From positions 1,888,407 through 1,952,406 of the forward strand of contig JAOWBW010000086.1 in assembly GCA_026119855.1 (NCBI GenBank): DNA of 64,000 nt, in the 5' to 3' direction. The notes beneath the pieces are model-generated. The model had not been told where the DNA came from and made no database searches. It saw nothing but the letters and a program-made list of their open reading frames with translations. The position numbers and the translations under genes were made by a program. Positions 63,159-64,000 of the stretch are shown in pieces; the first letter of the stretch is position 1; the number at the start of each line of letters is the position of its first letter. This DNA is from Campanula takesimana. Lineage: Eukaryota; Streptophyta; Magnoliopsida; Asterales; Campanulaceae.

Positions 63159-64000
63159 GGTTGATGTCGGAGCTGTTGGAGTGATCTCTTCACGGACTAA
63201 CCGATTTGCTGAATCCCTGTAGACTTTCTAAGTACCAATTGAACCTATATTACAGAAGAGGCCCTTGTCAGTCTTGAGTAACACTTTCGGTCCATGAAGA
63301 GGCTTAGAACACACAGTTGGGCACACGACTCGAACCACATAAGAAAAGACTCTTTTTTTTTTTTATAAGTCGGAGGGAATGAATCCCTTTTGGGGTTTCT
63401 AAGAAAATAATGGAATCGTCACACTAGTATATAGACCATCTCGCGGTCCCATATACTCATCGGATTCCATCGCGCTTGTGAATCCTACATGTATCGGGAT
63501 TAAACTAAATTAATGTAGTAAAGCATACATGCGGGGACGGATTTTTATTTTCGTCCAAAATAACCACTTTTGGGGACGGATTTTTATTGCGTCCATTTCA
63601 ACAAGTTGGCATGTATGATTTGAAGACATTAGTTTAGGGAAATCTCGGTACATGGAAACCGACTTGAGTCACGGAGTGTTAGACCCTAACTAGAATTTGT
63701 GTGGTTTGTGCTCGGCTTGAATATGAGGCTCAAAGGTCACCCCCGGCATGTAGTCTTGAACTACGCCACGGGCTGAGGTTTACCGCTTCGAAAGAGCCAA
63801 GGTCTGGTGGAGCTTGAAACTTTCTAGGACGGGCCTCGACGGGTTTGGGGTTGGACTTGTGCGACTCGATAGTGAGCAGTTCATAGGAATATGTGCATGT
63901 AGTGTGAGGTCTAACAAGTGACAAAAATTTTTATTTTTTTATTTTTTATTTTTTTTTTTTTGAAAAGAAAGAAAAACACACAAAACACATAAGCAAATAA
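63159..64000 (-). other. Leader of minus-strand Tat element
   Basis: At least 840 bp before gag with no gene. Holds two hairpins, GGACG...CGTCC, at 63535-63556 and 63574-63594 (39 bp apart, both with loop GATTTTTATT), and A/T-runs at 63350 and 63930-63962. Primer site and 5' LTR must lie beyond 64000. Confidence 0.65.

Overview
The window looks like nuclear DNA of a flowering plant with a large, repeat-rich genome, probably a eudicot; I cannot name the family. I found no host gene, tRNA or rRNA. Nearly every stretch can be assigned to LTR retrotransposons stacked inside each other. They comprise Ty3/gypsy chromoviruses of Tekay/Del type, Ty3/gypsy Tat-lineage elements (archaeal-type RNase H, G-patch, tRNA-Arg-like primer site), several Ty1/copia elements, and two gag-only non-autonomous elements. 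Most are decayed. Two are well preserved: a Tat element on the minus strand, and a gag-only element inserted in it whose two LTRs are both 1084 bp and differ at only 3 positions that I could see.

Layout. 1-3435: minus-strand chromovirus (gag, primer site, 5' LTR). 3436-5050: remnant of a SIRE-like copia with its gag. 5051-11771: plus-strand copia with broken gag-pol and half an LTR at each end. 11772-15395: minus-strand gag-only element. 15420-about 17040: lone copia LTR. 17132-17564, resuming at 27395-27461: a copia LTR split by a complete Tekay chromovirus at 17565-27394 (5-bp target duplication TGATC). 27462-31362: 5' part of a plus-strand Tat element. 31363-37348: minus-strand copia. 37349-64000: minus-strand Tat element, 5' end outside the window. 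45999-59230: the young gag-only element, in the RT gene of that Tat element (target duplication CTTTG). The nesting from 17132 to 64000 is five deep: copia LTR, then Tat(+), copia(-), Tat(-), gag-only element.

How the parts work together. The minus-strand Tat element encodes gag, protease, G-patch, RT, RNase H, archaeal RNase H and integrase in one reading direction. Between integrase and 3' LTR it carries two extra transcription units on the opposite strand: an intron-containing plant-mobile-domain (PMD) gene and a small basic protein gene. Each has its own TATA box. The gag-only element at 45999-59230 keeps LTRs, primer site, polypurine tract and a short gag-like protein. The rest of its 11-kb interior is tandem arrays, so it must rely on the enzymes of a related Tat element.

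The most interesting pattern is not a gene. Nearly every LTR promoter here carries a short array of palindromes at regular spacing (about 22, 24, 28 or 34 bp). The palindrome sequence is particular to each element, but where an element has several arrays (LTR, leader, antisense promoters) they share the same palindrome and spacing. Other signals are paired hairpins with compensatory changes, a widely repeated CTACG/CGTAG hairpin, an array of roughly a hundred W-box-like TTGACC motifs, and an array of telobox-like motifs.
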